Below the pieces are notes generated by a model that saw only the letters and a list, made by a program, of their open reading frames with translations, was not told the DNA's origin and ran no database searches. Shown here in pieces: positions 7,757-14,584 of a stretch of 16,825 nucleotides of DNA. The DNA lies in the NCBI GenBank assembly GCA_900550695.1, contig URTF01000045.1, forward strand, positions 1 to 16,825, in the 5' to 3' direction. The stretch comes from an uncultured Ruminococcus sp. GTDB lineage: Bacteria > Bacillota > Clostridia > Oscillospirales > Ruminococcaceae. Position 1 is the stretch's first letter. Every line of letters starts with the position of its first letter. Position numbers and translations under genes: made by a program.

Positions 7757-8656
7757 CTAAAGCGTTTTAAGAAGTTCATCTATCTTTGCTTTTTCGGCAA
7801 GTCCGTCCGAGAAAGCTGTCGCACCGCCTGCCGCAGTTCCAAGCTTAAGAGCATATTCGTAATCGCCCTTGAGTGAGCCTGCCGTAAAGCCTGCGACCAT
7901 TGAATCACCTGCGCCGACGGAGTTTCTGACCGTTCCTTTGCACACTCCGCAGCGGTGCATTTTTCCGTATTCATCAATGAGCATTGCGCCATCACCTGCC
8001 ATTGAGATAAGCACATTCACCGCACCCATTTCCTGCAGTTTGCGGGCGTATTTTTCAATCTCTTCGTCCGTTTTAAGCTCAGCTCCGAACATTTCGCCAA
8101 GCTCGTGATTGTTCGGCTTTACAAGGAAAGGCTTGTATTTCAGCACGTTGAGGAGCAAGTCCTTAGTCGCATCGACCACGGTTTTGATGTTCCTGCCCGA
8201 GAGCCTTTCAAGAATTTTCTCATATATATCGGACGGGAGCGAGGACGGTATGCTTCCTGCGAGGATAAGCGTGTCGCCGTCCGAAAGCTTGTCCAGCTTT
8301 GCAAAAAGAGCGTTGATAGCAGCTTCGTCAATGTCAGGACCCTGACCGTTGAGTTCGGTCTCCTCGGTCGATTTTATTTTCACATTGATTCGTGAATTTC
8401 CGTTTTTAAGGCGAACGAAGTCTGCGTCGATGCCCATTTCGGAAAGTCCTTTTTCTATTGCTTCGCCCGTGAAGCCTGCCGTGAAGCCGAGTGCCTTTGA
8501 GCCGATGCCAAGCTCTCTCAAAACTATCGAAACATTGATGCCCTTTCCGCCGAAGTACATTTCTTCCTTTTCGGAACGGTTCGTTGCACCAAGCTTCATT
8601 TCACCCGTATGAACAACATAGTCGATAGCAGGATTGAAAGTTACTGTATAAACCAT
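7757..8656 (-). CDS. fruK: 1-phosphofructokinase (PfkB family)
   Basis: A 299-residue kinase that converts fructose-1-phosphate and ATP to fructose-1,6-bisphosphate, feeding glycolysis. PfkB-family marks are present: TFNPAIDYVV at the N-terminus, GGKGINVS at about 36-43 for substrate binding, and SVGAGDSMVAGF near the C-terminus with the likely catalytic base D251. The length is normal. The ATG is one base from the stop codon of the regulator gene. Its AAGGAGG ribosome site lies inside the end of that gene, so translation is likely coupled. Members of the family also include tagatose-6-phosphate kinase (LacC), but the fruA neighbour and the DeoR regulator make FruK the better name. Confidence 0.95.
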   Translation of the reverse strand: MVYTVTFNPAIDYVVHTGEMKLGATNRSEKEEMYFGGKGINVSIVLRELGIGSKALGFTAGFTGEAIEKGLSEMGIDADFVRLKNGNSRINVKIKSTEETELNGQGPDIDEAAINALFAKLDKLSDGDTLILAGSIPSSLPSDIYEKILERLSGRNIKTVVDATKDLLLNVLKYKPFLVKPNNHELGEMFGAELKTDEEIEKYARKLQEMGAVNVLISMAGDGAMLIDEYGKMHRCGVCKGTVRNSVGAGDSMVAGFTAGSLKGDYEYALKLGTAAGGATAFSDGLAEKAKIDELLKTL

Positions 8657-8657
8657 G

Positions 8658-9407
8658 TCACATTACCTCCTTGATATTTGCCTTTGAAAGATATTTTTTA
8701 TCCTGAAGCTTGTCCGTGATTATGTTCACTCTGCCAAGCTGTGTGAACGTTATTGCCGAAACCTGACCGAATTTGGAGTGGTCTGCGAGAATGTAAACTG
8801 TCTGGCTGTTCTGCACCGCCGCCGTCTTTACGCTCGCTTCGTTCCGGTCGGGAGTCGTAACACCCGATGAAAGCGATATCCCATTCGCACCGATGAAGCA
8901 TTTTGTAAAGTTGTAGCTTTGCAGACTGCTCACACATTCCGCTCCAACGATAGCCTCGGTCGTGACCTTTATCTCTCCTGCGGGGATATAGACTTTGAAG
9001 CCTCTCTGCGCAAGCTTTTTCGCGTGTACGAACGCATTTGTCACGAATATCACGCTCTTGTCGGGGAAAAAATCTATCATCTTTTCGGTGGTCGTTCCTG
9101 CATCGATGAAAACCAGGTCTCCGTCATCGATGAGCGAAGCCGCATATCTCGCTATCGCCGTTTTTTCCTCGGTGAAAAGCTTCGATTTTGATTCAACGTC
9201 ATTTTCCACCATACTGAACGAGCGGTCGTCAGCGGCTATCGCACCGCCGTGTACCTTTTTCAGCAGACCCTTTTCGTCAAGCTGCGTAAGGTCACGTCTG
9301 ACGGTCGATTCGGACGCTCCGAGCTGCTCGCAAAGCTCCGTCATTGTGACGCTTCCGCTTCGCTTTACCTGCTCCAATATAAAAGCGTGTCTTTCTTCCG
9401 TAAGCAT
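8658..9407 (-). CDS. fruR: DeoR-family transcriptional regulator of the fru operon
   Basis: A 249-residue DeoR/GlpR-type regulator. The N-terminal winged helix-turn-helix (about 20-57) reads MTELCEQLGASESTVRRDL and ends in the family motif KVHGGAI. The C-terminal sugar-phosphate sensing domain contains FIDAGTTTEKM and ends near ILADHSKFG. By analogy with FruR proteins, it probably represses the operon until fructose-1-phosphate is bound. The start at 9407 is preceded by AAGGTG six bases upstream; the frame stays open for 22 more codons but without a ribosome site, and that extension runs through the operator repeats. It is the first gene of the operon, so it would control its own synthesis. 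Confidence 0.92.
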   Translation of the reverse strand: MLTEERHAFILEQVKRSGSVTMTELCEQLGASESTVRRDLTQLDEKGLLKKVHGGAIAADDRSFSMVENDVESKSKLFTEEKTAIARYAASLIDDGDLVFIDAGTTTEKMIDFFPDKSVIFVTNAFVHAKKLAQRGFKVYIPAGEIKVTTEAIVGAECVSSLQSYNFTKCFIGANGISLSSGVTTPDRNEASVKTAAVQNSQTVYILADHSKFGQVSAITFTQLGRVNIITDKLQDKKYLSKANIKEVM

Positions 9408-9420
9408 TTTCAGCACCTTC

Positions 9421-9440
9421 TTTTTGAATGTATTTGAACG
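9421..9440. promoter_or_regulatory. Promoter-proximal operator pair (two 10-bp units)
   Basis: Two adjacent units, TTTTTGAATG and TATTTGAACG, repeat at exactly one helical turn. They lie in the fruR leader about 15-35 bases after the predicted transcription start and touch the ribosome binding site (9414-9419). The inverted counterpart is at 9498-9517. These are likely binding sites for the DeoR-family regulator; this is an inference. Confidence 0.6.
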
Positions 9441-9461
9441 TTTGTGATTGTTTCTGCTATG

Positions 9462-9490
9462 ATAATAACACACCCCAATAGAAAAATCAA
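9462..9490 (-). promoter_or_regulatory. Sigma-A type promoter of the fru operon
   Basis: On the minus strand TTGATT (9485-9490) and TATTAT (9462-9467) are separated by 17 bases, close to the housekeeping consensus. Transcription would start near 9455 and give a leader of about 48 bases before the fruR ATG. The candidate operators lie on both sides of it. Confidence 0.75.
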
Positions 9491-9497
9491 TAGCTTT

Positions 9498-9517
9498 CAG
9501 TCAAAAACATTCAAAAA
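9498..9517. promoter_or_regulatory. Promoter-distal operator pair, inverted
   Basis: On the plus strand CAGTCAAAAA and CATTCAAAAA stand in tandem. Read on the minus strand they are TTTTTGAATG TTTTTGACTG, matching the pair at 9421-9440 at 17 of 20 positions in inverted orientation. They lie just upstream of the -35 box. Two sites about 77 bases apart around a promoter suggest repression by looping. Confidence 0.6.
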
Positions 9518-9533
9518 GCTTTATTTTTGTATA

Positions 9534-9549
9534 TTTGTATAAGTACAAA
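9534..9549. other. Short perfect palindrome TTTGTA-TAAG-TACAAA
   Basis: A 6-bp inverted repeat with a 4-base spacer upstream of the fru promoter. It has the size of a regulator half-site pair, but no neighbouring plus-strand gene that it would serve survives, and the region is AT-rich, so chance is possible. Confidence 0.3.
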
Positions 9550-9854
9550 CTGTTTCCATTGTGCATTATAACAATATATATTACACCATTTCATATCAAA
9601 CTATACATTTCGCATGCTCAAAACATTATTCTCCCAATACAAAAGCATCATAATCGTTCATTTTCGCTCAAAAAAATTGTTCGCCAGAGCTTTTCGACAT
9701 ATAATGCCGTCCAAAACCGCTGACATATAATGCCGTCTAAAACCGCTGACGGACTTGATTTTCCGCCAAATACACGTTATTTCAACGAGTAAATAGTGGC
9801 ATTTGATGCAAACGCACCGATGAGGCGGCTCAACCTGCAAAAACGAACACTGCA
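9550..9854. other. Gene-poor intergenic stretch
   Basis: No gene could be supported between the fru promoter region and the helicase remnant. The left part (to about 9690) is AT-rich without conserved frames. The right part contains the 26-bp tandem repeat and a short open frame (from 9807) that runs in phase into the remnant without recognisable homology. It is most simply read as debris around a lost mobile element. Confidence 0.5.
9696..9747. repeat. Two-unit 26-bp tandem repeat
   Basis: Two directly adjacent 26-base units (9696-9721 and 9722-9747) differ at one position (C or T at unit position 17). Each begins GACATATAATGCCGTC and ends AAAACCGCT. After the second unit GACGG follows, so CCGTC can pair with GACGG around a 10-base loop. 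There is no spacer between the units, so this is not a CRISPR. It could be a recombination duplication or a remnant of an element's origin or end. Confidence 0.85.
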
Positions 9855-10037
9855 ATGAAGGTATTTGTGGACGAGTGCCATATGTACAAGAATCTCGCCA
9901 CAGCAACAAAAATGCACAATGTATCGGGACTTGGAAGCGGCGGTTCGGCCCGTTCCTTCAATCTGCTTATGAAGTCAAAATATATGGACGAATTGACAGG
10001 CGGAAAGGGTATGACTTTTGCCAGTGGAACGCCTGTA
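9855..10037 (+). pseudogene. Remnant of a mobile-element SNF2-type helicase/methylase protein
   Basis: About 61 codons read as an internal piece of the large SNF2-like helicase/DNA-methylase proteins carried by integrative conjugative elements and big plasmids. A Walker B-like box VFVDECHMYKNL is followed by TKMHNVSGL, then KSKYMDELTGGKG and the helicase motif TFASGTPV. In the family, GTP(I/V) is followed by SNSM. Here homology stops right after GTPV at about 10037, and the frame then runs antisense through the neighbouring regulator gene. The N-terminal Walker A region and the whole C-terminal helicase domain are missing. The ATG at 9855 is simply an internal methionine. It marks a past insertion and deletion of a mobile element between the fru operon and the sugar locus. 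Confidence 0.75.
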
Positions 10038-10088
10038 ATCGCAGGGTATCAACGGTCAGAAATGCCGATTTTACGTTGTTTTTATTAT

Positions 10089-11000
10089 TTATTTCTTAAA
10101 CTCCCTTGGGCTGCACCCGTAAACCTCTTTAAAAGCCTTGGAAAAATAGCTGTGGTCGTCAAAGCCGCAAAGGCCGCAGATGGTGTTTATGGGGTCGGAG
10201 GTGTTCTGTATCATGTACGCCGCATTGCGCAGGCGGTAATTTTTCAGATACTCAAACGGGGACTGACCGGTTATGTTCCTGAAACACCTGAGCACCTCGC
10301 TTTTGCTGATGAATGCGGCTGCTGCCATGTCATCAAGTGTGATCTTTTCGGCGTAATGGTCGTGGATAAAAAGCAGTATGTCACGGAGCCTTGTCTCCTG
10401 GGCAATGCTTGCGGCAGGGTGCGCCGACATATTCTTCTCCGACAGATGGATAAGTATCCGGAAAAGCTCGGAAAGCTCGTTGCGGACGATAAGCTCGTGA
10501 TTTGGCACCCTGATATTTTCCGTGTTCCAGATGTTTGTGAGCAGTCCCAGTATCTTTGAATAGCTGCCGTCCCCGGGAGTGAATATCAGCTCACGCAGAC
10601 CGCTGTTGCCTGTTATGGGCGCAACATATTTCCTATGATAAATGCTGTCCTCTTTTCCGCCCACTATGGAGCCATGCACCACAACAGAGCGGAACACGCT
10701 TTTTTGACCCGTTCCCGCTTTGAACATGGCGTGAAGAGTGTTGCTGTTGATAAAATAAATATCGCCTTTGTTCAGTATGTGCTTGTTTTTGCCGCATTCC
10801 ATAAGCACGCTGCCCTCCACCGCAAAACCGAATTCAAGCTCATCATGCCAGTGCCAGCTCACAAAATTGTCAGTAACATCGGCATGATACACGGCTATGG
10901 GGAACTCCGCATCTCCGTGCAGTCCCGTTTCATCTGATTTAAAAGGGGGATTTGTGCCGTAATCCTCATTACGCAGCACACTGTAATCTACAATAGACAT
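10089..11000 (-). CDS. AraC-family transcriptional regulator (cupin sensor domain)
   Basis: A 303-residue regulator. The N-terminal half is a cupin-type sugar-sensing domain with SWHWHDELEFGFAVEGSV (about 48-65). The C-terminal 100 residues form the double helix-turn-helix of the AraC/XylS family: ITLDDMAAAAFISKSEVLRC for the first helix pair, and INTICGLCGFDDHSYFSKAF with the usual P-R-E-F ending for the second. The ATG at 11000 has GAGG eight bases upstream. It is divergent from the GH31 gene with 132 bases between the starts, the classic layout for an activator of the neighbouring gene. The inducing sugar is unknown. Its 3' end directly borders the helicase remnant, so the remnant lies at the edge of this locus. 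No clear terminator was seen after it. Confidence 0.93.
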   Translation of the reverse strand: MSIVDYSVLRNEDYGTNPPFKSDETGLHGDAEFPIAVYHADVTDNFVSWHWHDELEFGFAVEGSVLMECGKNKHILNKGDIYFINSNTLHAMFKAGTGQKSVFRSVVVHGSIVGGKEDSIYHRKYVAPITGNSGLRELIFTPGDGSYSKILGLLTNIWNTENIRVPNHELIVRNELSELFRILIHLSEKNMSAHPAASIAQETRLRDILLFIHDHYAEKITLDDMAAAAFISKSEVLRCFRNITGQSPFEYLKNYRLRNAAYMIQNTSDPINTICGLCGFDDHSYFSKAFKEVYGCSPREFKK

Positions 11001-11072
11001 TACGTTTCCTCACTTGGCGATATTTTCATAGTTTTGGGTAATATATTTATACCTGTTCGTGTTATTTGATGT

Positions 11073-11084
11073 TATAATTATACT
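11073..11084 (+). promoter_or_regulatory. -10 region of the GH31 promoter
   Basis: TATAAT (11073-11078) overlaps into TATACT (11079-11084), either of which could be the -10 box. No good -35 box stands 17 bases upstream (TACCTG is the best). A strong -10 with a poor -35 fits a promoter that needs an activator, presumably the divergent AraC-family protein. No clear repeated activator site was found. Confidence 0.5.
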
Positions 11085-11132
11085 ACAAATTCAGTGAACA
11101 GTCAACACGAAAATTTTACGGGAGGTATTGAA

Positions 11133-13133
11133 ATGATAAGATTTACTGAAGAAAACGGCGCACTTATTGCACGGTCGAGAAATGAAACTATCCGCATTGA
11201 GGGCTGGGGCAACAATGCTCTGCGTGTGAGAACAACGCTTCTGAAAAGAATGCCCGAAAATGCTCATGCTCTTACCGAGAACGTGGCTCACAGCGCAAAG
11301 GTGACCATTGACGAGGGCAGCGAAACGGCTGAGATAGTGAACGGAAAGATCAAAGCCACTGTAAACGGCGTTGGCATCATTTGCTTCTACAAGGACAATG
11401 AGCTTATTTTGCAGGAATATTACAGCTATTACTACGGCTCTGTACGCAAGGAGGCTATCTGCTATAAGATAAGATCCCGTGAATACAAGGGACTTGCTTC
11501 CGATGACTTTAAGATAACCGTCCGCTTTGAGTCCGACCCCAAGGAAAAGCTGTTCGGCATGGGTCAGTATCAGATGCCTATACTTGACCTTAAAGGCTCT
11601 GTTCTTCCCCTTGAGCAGAGAAATTCCCAGGTCAGCGTTCCCTTTGTTGTATCAAGCAAGGGCTATGGTATGCTCTGGAACAATCCTTCAACAGGCGAGG
11701 CGGCTTTCGGAACAAACATCACCAAGTGGATATCCGATGAGAGCGACATGGTGGATTACTGGATAACCGCCGACGATACTCCCGCTCAGATCGTGACCAA
11801 CTACACCGAATGCGTGGGCAGAGCGCCTGTTATGAGCAAGGATTATCTTGGCCTCTGGCAGTGCAAGCTCCGTTACCGCACTCCCGATGAGGTGCTTGAG
11901 GTCGCAAGAAAATACAAGGAGCTGGGCATCAAGCTGGACGTTATCGTTATCGACTTTTTCCACTGGCCGCATCAGGGCGACTGGAGATTTGACGAGAAAT
12001 ACTGGAGCAGGGACGCTGTAAAGGCAATGACCGATGAACTTCATGCCATGGGAACAAAGGTCATGGTCTCCGTATGGCCGTCTGTGGATAAGCGCAGCGA
12101 GAACTATTATGAAATGGAGCAGAAGGCTCTTATAAGCACCACCGATGTTGGTTCGGTGCAGACCTATGATTATGAGGGTGACTGCGGCACAGTTGACTTC
12201 TTCAATCCCGAAGCGCAGGAATTTGTATGGGGCAAGTGCAAGCAGAATTACCGTGACTGGGGCATCGACCTTTTCTGGCTGGACAACTCCGAGCCTGACA
12301 GCACCAAGTACGATTTTGAAAATTACCGCTACTATACCGGACGTGGCTCAAAGGTTGGCTGCGAATATCCCAAGAAGTATGTTGAGGCATTCTATAACGG
12401 ACAGGAAGCCGAGGGCGACCATGAGGCAGTCAACCTCTGCCGTTCCGCATGGGTAGGAAGCCAGAAGTACAGGACACTTGTTTGGACAGGCGACGTTCAG
12501 TCAAACTTTGAGTCCTTTAAGGATCAGGTCATTGCAGGTCAGAACATGGGTCTTGCAGGCATTCCTTGGTGGACCACCGACATTGGCGGATTTATGACAG
12601 ACAACTGGGACGATCCCGATTTCAAGGAGCTTCTCATACGCTGGTATCAGTACGGCGTGTTCTGCCCTATCCTGCGCATGCACGGAAACCGCGGTCCCGA
12701 CTGGGATATCCCCAAGCTTGATGACCGTGATTTCGGCGGCGGATATCTTTACACAGGCCACCCCAACGAGCTCTGGAGCTACGGTGAGGAAGCCTATGAG
12801 ATCATGAAGAAGTGGCTGGATATCCGTCTTTCCATGAAGGATTATATTGCAGGACTTATGGAAGAGACCGCAAAAACAGGTGCGCCTATTATCCGCACAA
12901 TGTTCTTTGAGTTCCCCGACGACGAAAAGTGCTGGGAGCTTCCCGAGCAGTATATGTTCGGCAGCGATTATCTTGTCGCTCCCGTGCTTGAGCTTGGCGC
13001 AAGAGAGCGCAGTGTATATCTGCCAAAGGGTCAGTGGGAGAGCATCTCCGACAAGAAGATCTACAGCGGCGGTCAGACCGTCACCGTTCCCGCACCTCTT
13101 GATGTTATGCCTGTATTTAAGAGAATTGGATGA
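11133..13133 (+). CDS. Glycoside hydrolase family 31 enzyme (probable alpha-xylosidase)
   Basis: A 666-residue GH31 enzyme that releases alpha-linked xylose or glucose from the non-reducing end by a retaining mechanism. An N-terminal beta-sandwich (about 1-230) precedes the catalytic barrel, which opens at GLWQCKLRYRTPDEVLEVA. The nucleophile is D384 in LFWLDNSEPD and the acid/base is D454 in VWTGDVQSNF. Barrel motifs DVIVIDFFHWP, GIPWWTTDIGGF and LRMHGNRGP follow, then the C-terminal beta domains. There is no signal peptide, so it acts in the cytosol on imported sugars. The ATG at 11133 has GGGAGG seven bases upstream; an in-frame ATG 13 codons earlier has no ribosome site. The FFHWP and LDNSEPD variants look like alpha-xylosidases, but alpha-glucosidase activity is not excluded. 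It is followed by a terminator and a transporter gene. Confidence 0.93.
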   Translation: MIRFTEENGALIARSRNETIRIEGWGNNALRVRTTLLKRMPENAHALTENVAHSAKVTIDEGSETAEIVNGKIKATVNGVGIICFYKDNELILQEYYSYYYGSVRKEAICYKIRSREYKGLASDDFKITVRFESDPKEKLFGMGQYQMPILDLKGSVLPLEQRNSQVSVPFVVSSKGYGMLWNNPSTGEAAFGTNITKWISDESDMVDYWITADDTPAQIVTNYTECVGRAPVMSKDYLGLWQCKLRYRTPDEVLEVARKYKELGIKLDVIVIDFFHWPHQGDWRFDEKYWSRDAVKAMTDELHAMGTKVMVSVWPSVDKRSENYYEMEQKALISTTDVGSVQTYDYEGDCGTVDFFNPEAQEFVWGKCKQNYRDWGIDLFWLDNSEPDSTKYDFENYRYYTGRGSKVGCEYPKKYVEAFYNGQEAEGDHEAVNLCRSAWVGSQKYRTLVWTGDVQSNFESFKDQVIAGQNMGLAGIPWWTTDIGGFMTDNWDDPDFKELLIRWYQYGVFCPILRMHGNRGPDWDIPKLDDRDFGGGYLYTGHPNELWSYGEEAYEIMKKWLDIRLSMKDYIAGLMEETAKTGAPIIRTMFFEFPDDEKCWELPEQYMFGSDYLVAPVLELGARERSVYLPKGQWESISDKKIYSGGQTVTVPAPLDVMPVFKRIG

Positions 13134-13174
13134 TTTATTAATTGGTTATTATATAAAAATATCACTTAATTAAG

Positions 13175-13214
13175 AAACAGTTTCTCCGTCAAAATATCGG
13201 CGGAGAAGCTGTTT
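13175..13214 (+). terminator. Terminator-like stem-loop after the GH31 gene
   Basis: AAACAGTTTCTCCG pairs with CGGAGAAGCTGTTT over 14 positions, all paired if one G-U is allowed, around a 12-base loop, 41 bases after the GH31 stop. Only a short T run (GTTT) ends the stem, so some transcripts may read on into the transporter gene. Confidence 0.65.
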
Positions 13215-13314
13215 ACATAATATATAAACTATAGCAATAAAGTAAAAAGTCTGTGCGAAAACAATAGAATTACCTTATACCGCTATTATTCAATAAAATG
13301 AAAGGAACGTAAAT

Positions 13315-14496
13315 ATGAATTACAAAAAAACGCTGATAGCCTGTTACTTGGGATTTGTTACACAGGCAATAGCTGCAAATTTTGCACCGCTGCTGTTTCT
13401 TACTTTTCATAATGATTATGATATTCCTTTGGGAAGGATAGCGCTGATATCTTCGGTATTCTTTGCCACACAGCTCGTTGTGGATATCCTGTGCGCACGC
13501 TTTGCGGATACTATAGGCTATCGGAAATGCGTTGTCGGTTCGCAGCTGCTTTCGGCGGTCGGACTTATCGGACTTGCTTTTCTTCCGCAGGTCACACCCG
13601 ATCCGTTTGCAGGAATAATGATCAGTACAGTACTTTATGCCATAGGCAGCGGTCTTACGGAAGTGCTTGTAAGCCCTATAGTTGAGGCTTGTCCTTTCGA
13701 GCATAAGGAGGCGGCAATGAGTCTGCTCCACTCTTTCTACTGCTGGGGGTCGGTCGCAGTCATACTTCTCTCAACGCTGTTCTTTGCATTATTCGGGATA
13801 GAAAACTGGAGATGGCTCTCCTGCATCTGGGCAGTTATTCCACTGTGTAATGTATTCAATTTTGCAGTATGTCCGATCGAGCATCCGACAGAGGGCGGCA
13901 AGGGAATGAGTATTGGCAGTCTGCTTAAAGTGCCGCTGTTTTGGCTCTCCATTCTGCTTATGGTATGTGCAGGCGCATCGGAGCTTTCAATGGCACAGTG
14001 GGCATCTGCATTTACAGAATCTGCACTGGGGCTTTCCAAATCAATGGGAGATATTGCAGGTTCGTGTATGTTCGCCGTTACAATGGGTATAAGCCGGTCA
14101 TTGTATGGAAAATATGGTGAAAAAATCGATCTTATGAAATTTATGATCGGTTCGGGGGCTCTTTGTTTTGCTTGCTATATTACAGCATCTTTGGCGGAGA
14201 TACCTCTGCTGGGACTTGTCGGCTGCATAGTGTGCGGTTTTTCGGTAGGAATAATGTGGCCCGGAACTATAAGCATCTGTTCGGCAAGGATACCTTCGGG
14301 AGGTACGGCCATGTTTGCACTTCTGGCAATGGCAGGAGATATGGGCGGTGCACTCGGACCTGCAGTTGTGGGCAATATTTCCCAAAATGCAGGAGATAAT
14401 ATGCAAAAGGGTATGTTTGCAGGCTGTGTATTTCCGCTTGTGCTTCTTATTTCCGTTTTCTTTGTCAAAAAGCTTAGCAGGTTAAACAGGGCATAA
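13315..14496 (+). CDS. Major facilitator superfamily (MFS) sugar transporter
   Basis: A 393-residue integral membrane protein with about twelve hydrophobic segments, the normal MFS size. It has the inter-helix 2-3 signature in degenerate form (ARFADTIGYRK) and the phrase AAMSLLHSFYCWGS, typical of the fucose/glucose-permease-like (FHS/FucP) branch. A polar gap near the middle (EHPTEGGKGMS) separates the two six-helix halves. AGGA stands just upstream of the ATG. It lies downstream of the GH31 gene on the same strand (181-base gap) and converges on the GH2 gene, so it likely imports the oligosaccharide or monosaccharide these enzymes handle. The substrate cannot be read from sequence. Its codons are more AT-rich than in the GH31 gene. 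Its stop codon touches the terminator stem. Confidence 0.88.
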   Translation: MNYKKTLIACYLGFVTQAIAANFAPLLFLTFHNDYDIPLGRIALISSVFFATQLVVDILCARFADTIGYRKCVVGSQLLSAVGLIGLAFLPQVTPDPFAGIMISTVLYAIGSGLTEVLVSPIVEACPFEHKEAAMSLLHSFYCWGSVAVILLSTLFFALFGIENWRWLSCIWAVIPLCNVFNFAVCPIEHPTEGGKGMSIGSLLKVPLFWLSILLMVCAGASELSMAQWASAFTESALGLSKSMGDIAGSCMFAVTMGISRSLYGKYGEKIDLMKFMIGSGALCFACYITASLAEIPLLGLVGCIVCGFSVGIMWPGTISICSARIPSGGTAMFALLAMAGDMGGALGPAVVGNISQNAGDNMQKGMFAGCVFPLVLLISVFFVKKLSRLNRA

Positions 14497-14535
14497 AAAA
14501 AGCGTTACCTTTTAATTCGATAGGTAACGCTTTTT
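14497..14535. terminator. Bidirectional intrinsic terminator between convergent genes
   Basis: AAAAAGCGTTACCT (14497-14510) pairs perfectly with AGGTAACGCTTTTT (14522-14535) around an 11-base loop. The stem has an A run on one side and a T run on the other, so it ends transcription from both directions, serving the MFS gene (plus) and the GH2 gene (minus). Confidence 0.9.
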
Positions 14536-14584
14536 CTATTGCAATGCAGATGTTCGATATGATCGATTTTTTACATTTGCTCTG

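Noticed and set aside
9408..9473. 22-residue N-terminal extension of the DeoR-family regulator
   Set aside because: The extension covers the operator repeats and reaches the -10 box. The ATG at 9407 has its own ribosome site and gives the normal family length.
9696..9747. CRISPR array
   Set aside because: Only two units with no spacer between them and no cas genes nearby; it is a tandem duplication.
10038..10559. Continuation of the helicase frame as a 234-residue protein
   Set aside because: After GTPV the translation loses all similarity and runs antisense through the AraC-family gene. Only the first 60 or so codons are meaningful.
11094..11132. Upstream ATG at 11094 as the GH31 start
   Set aside because: No ribosome site precedes it and it lies about 10-20 bases from the predicted -10 region. 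GGGAGG stands correctly before the ATG at 11133.
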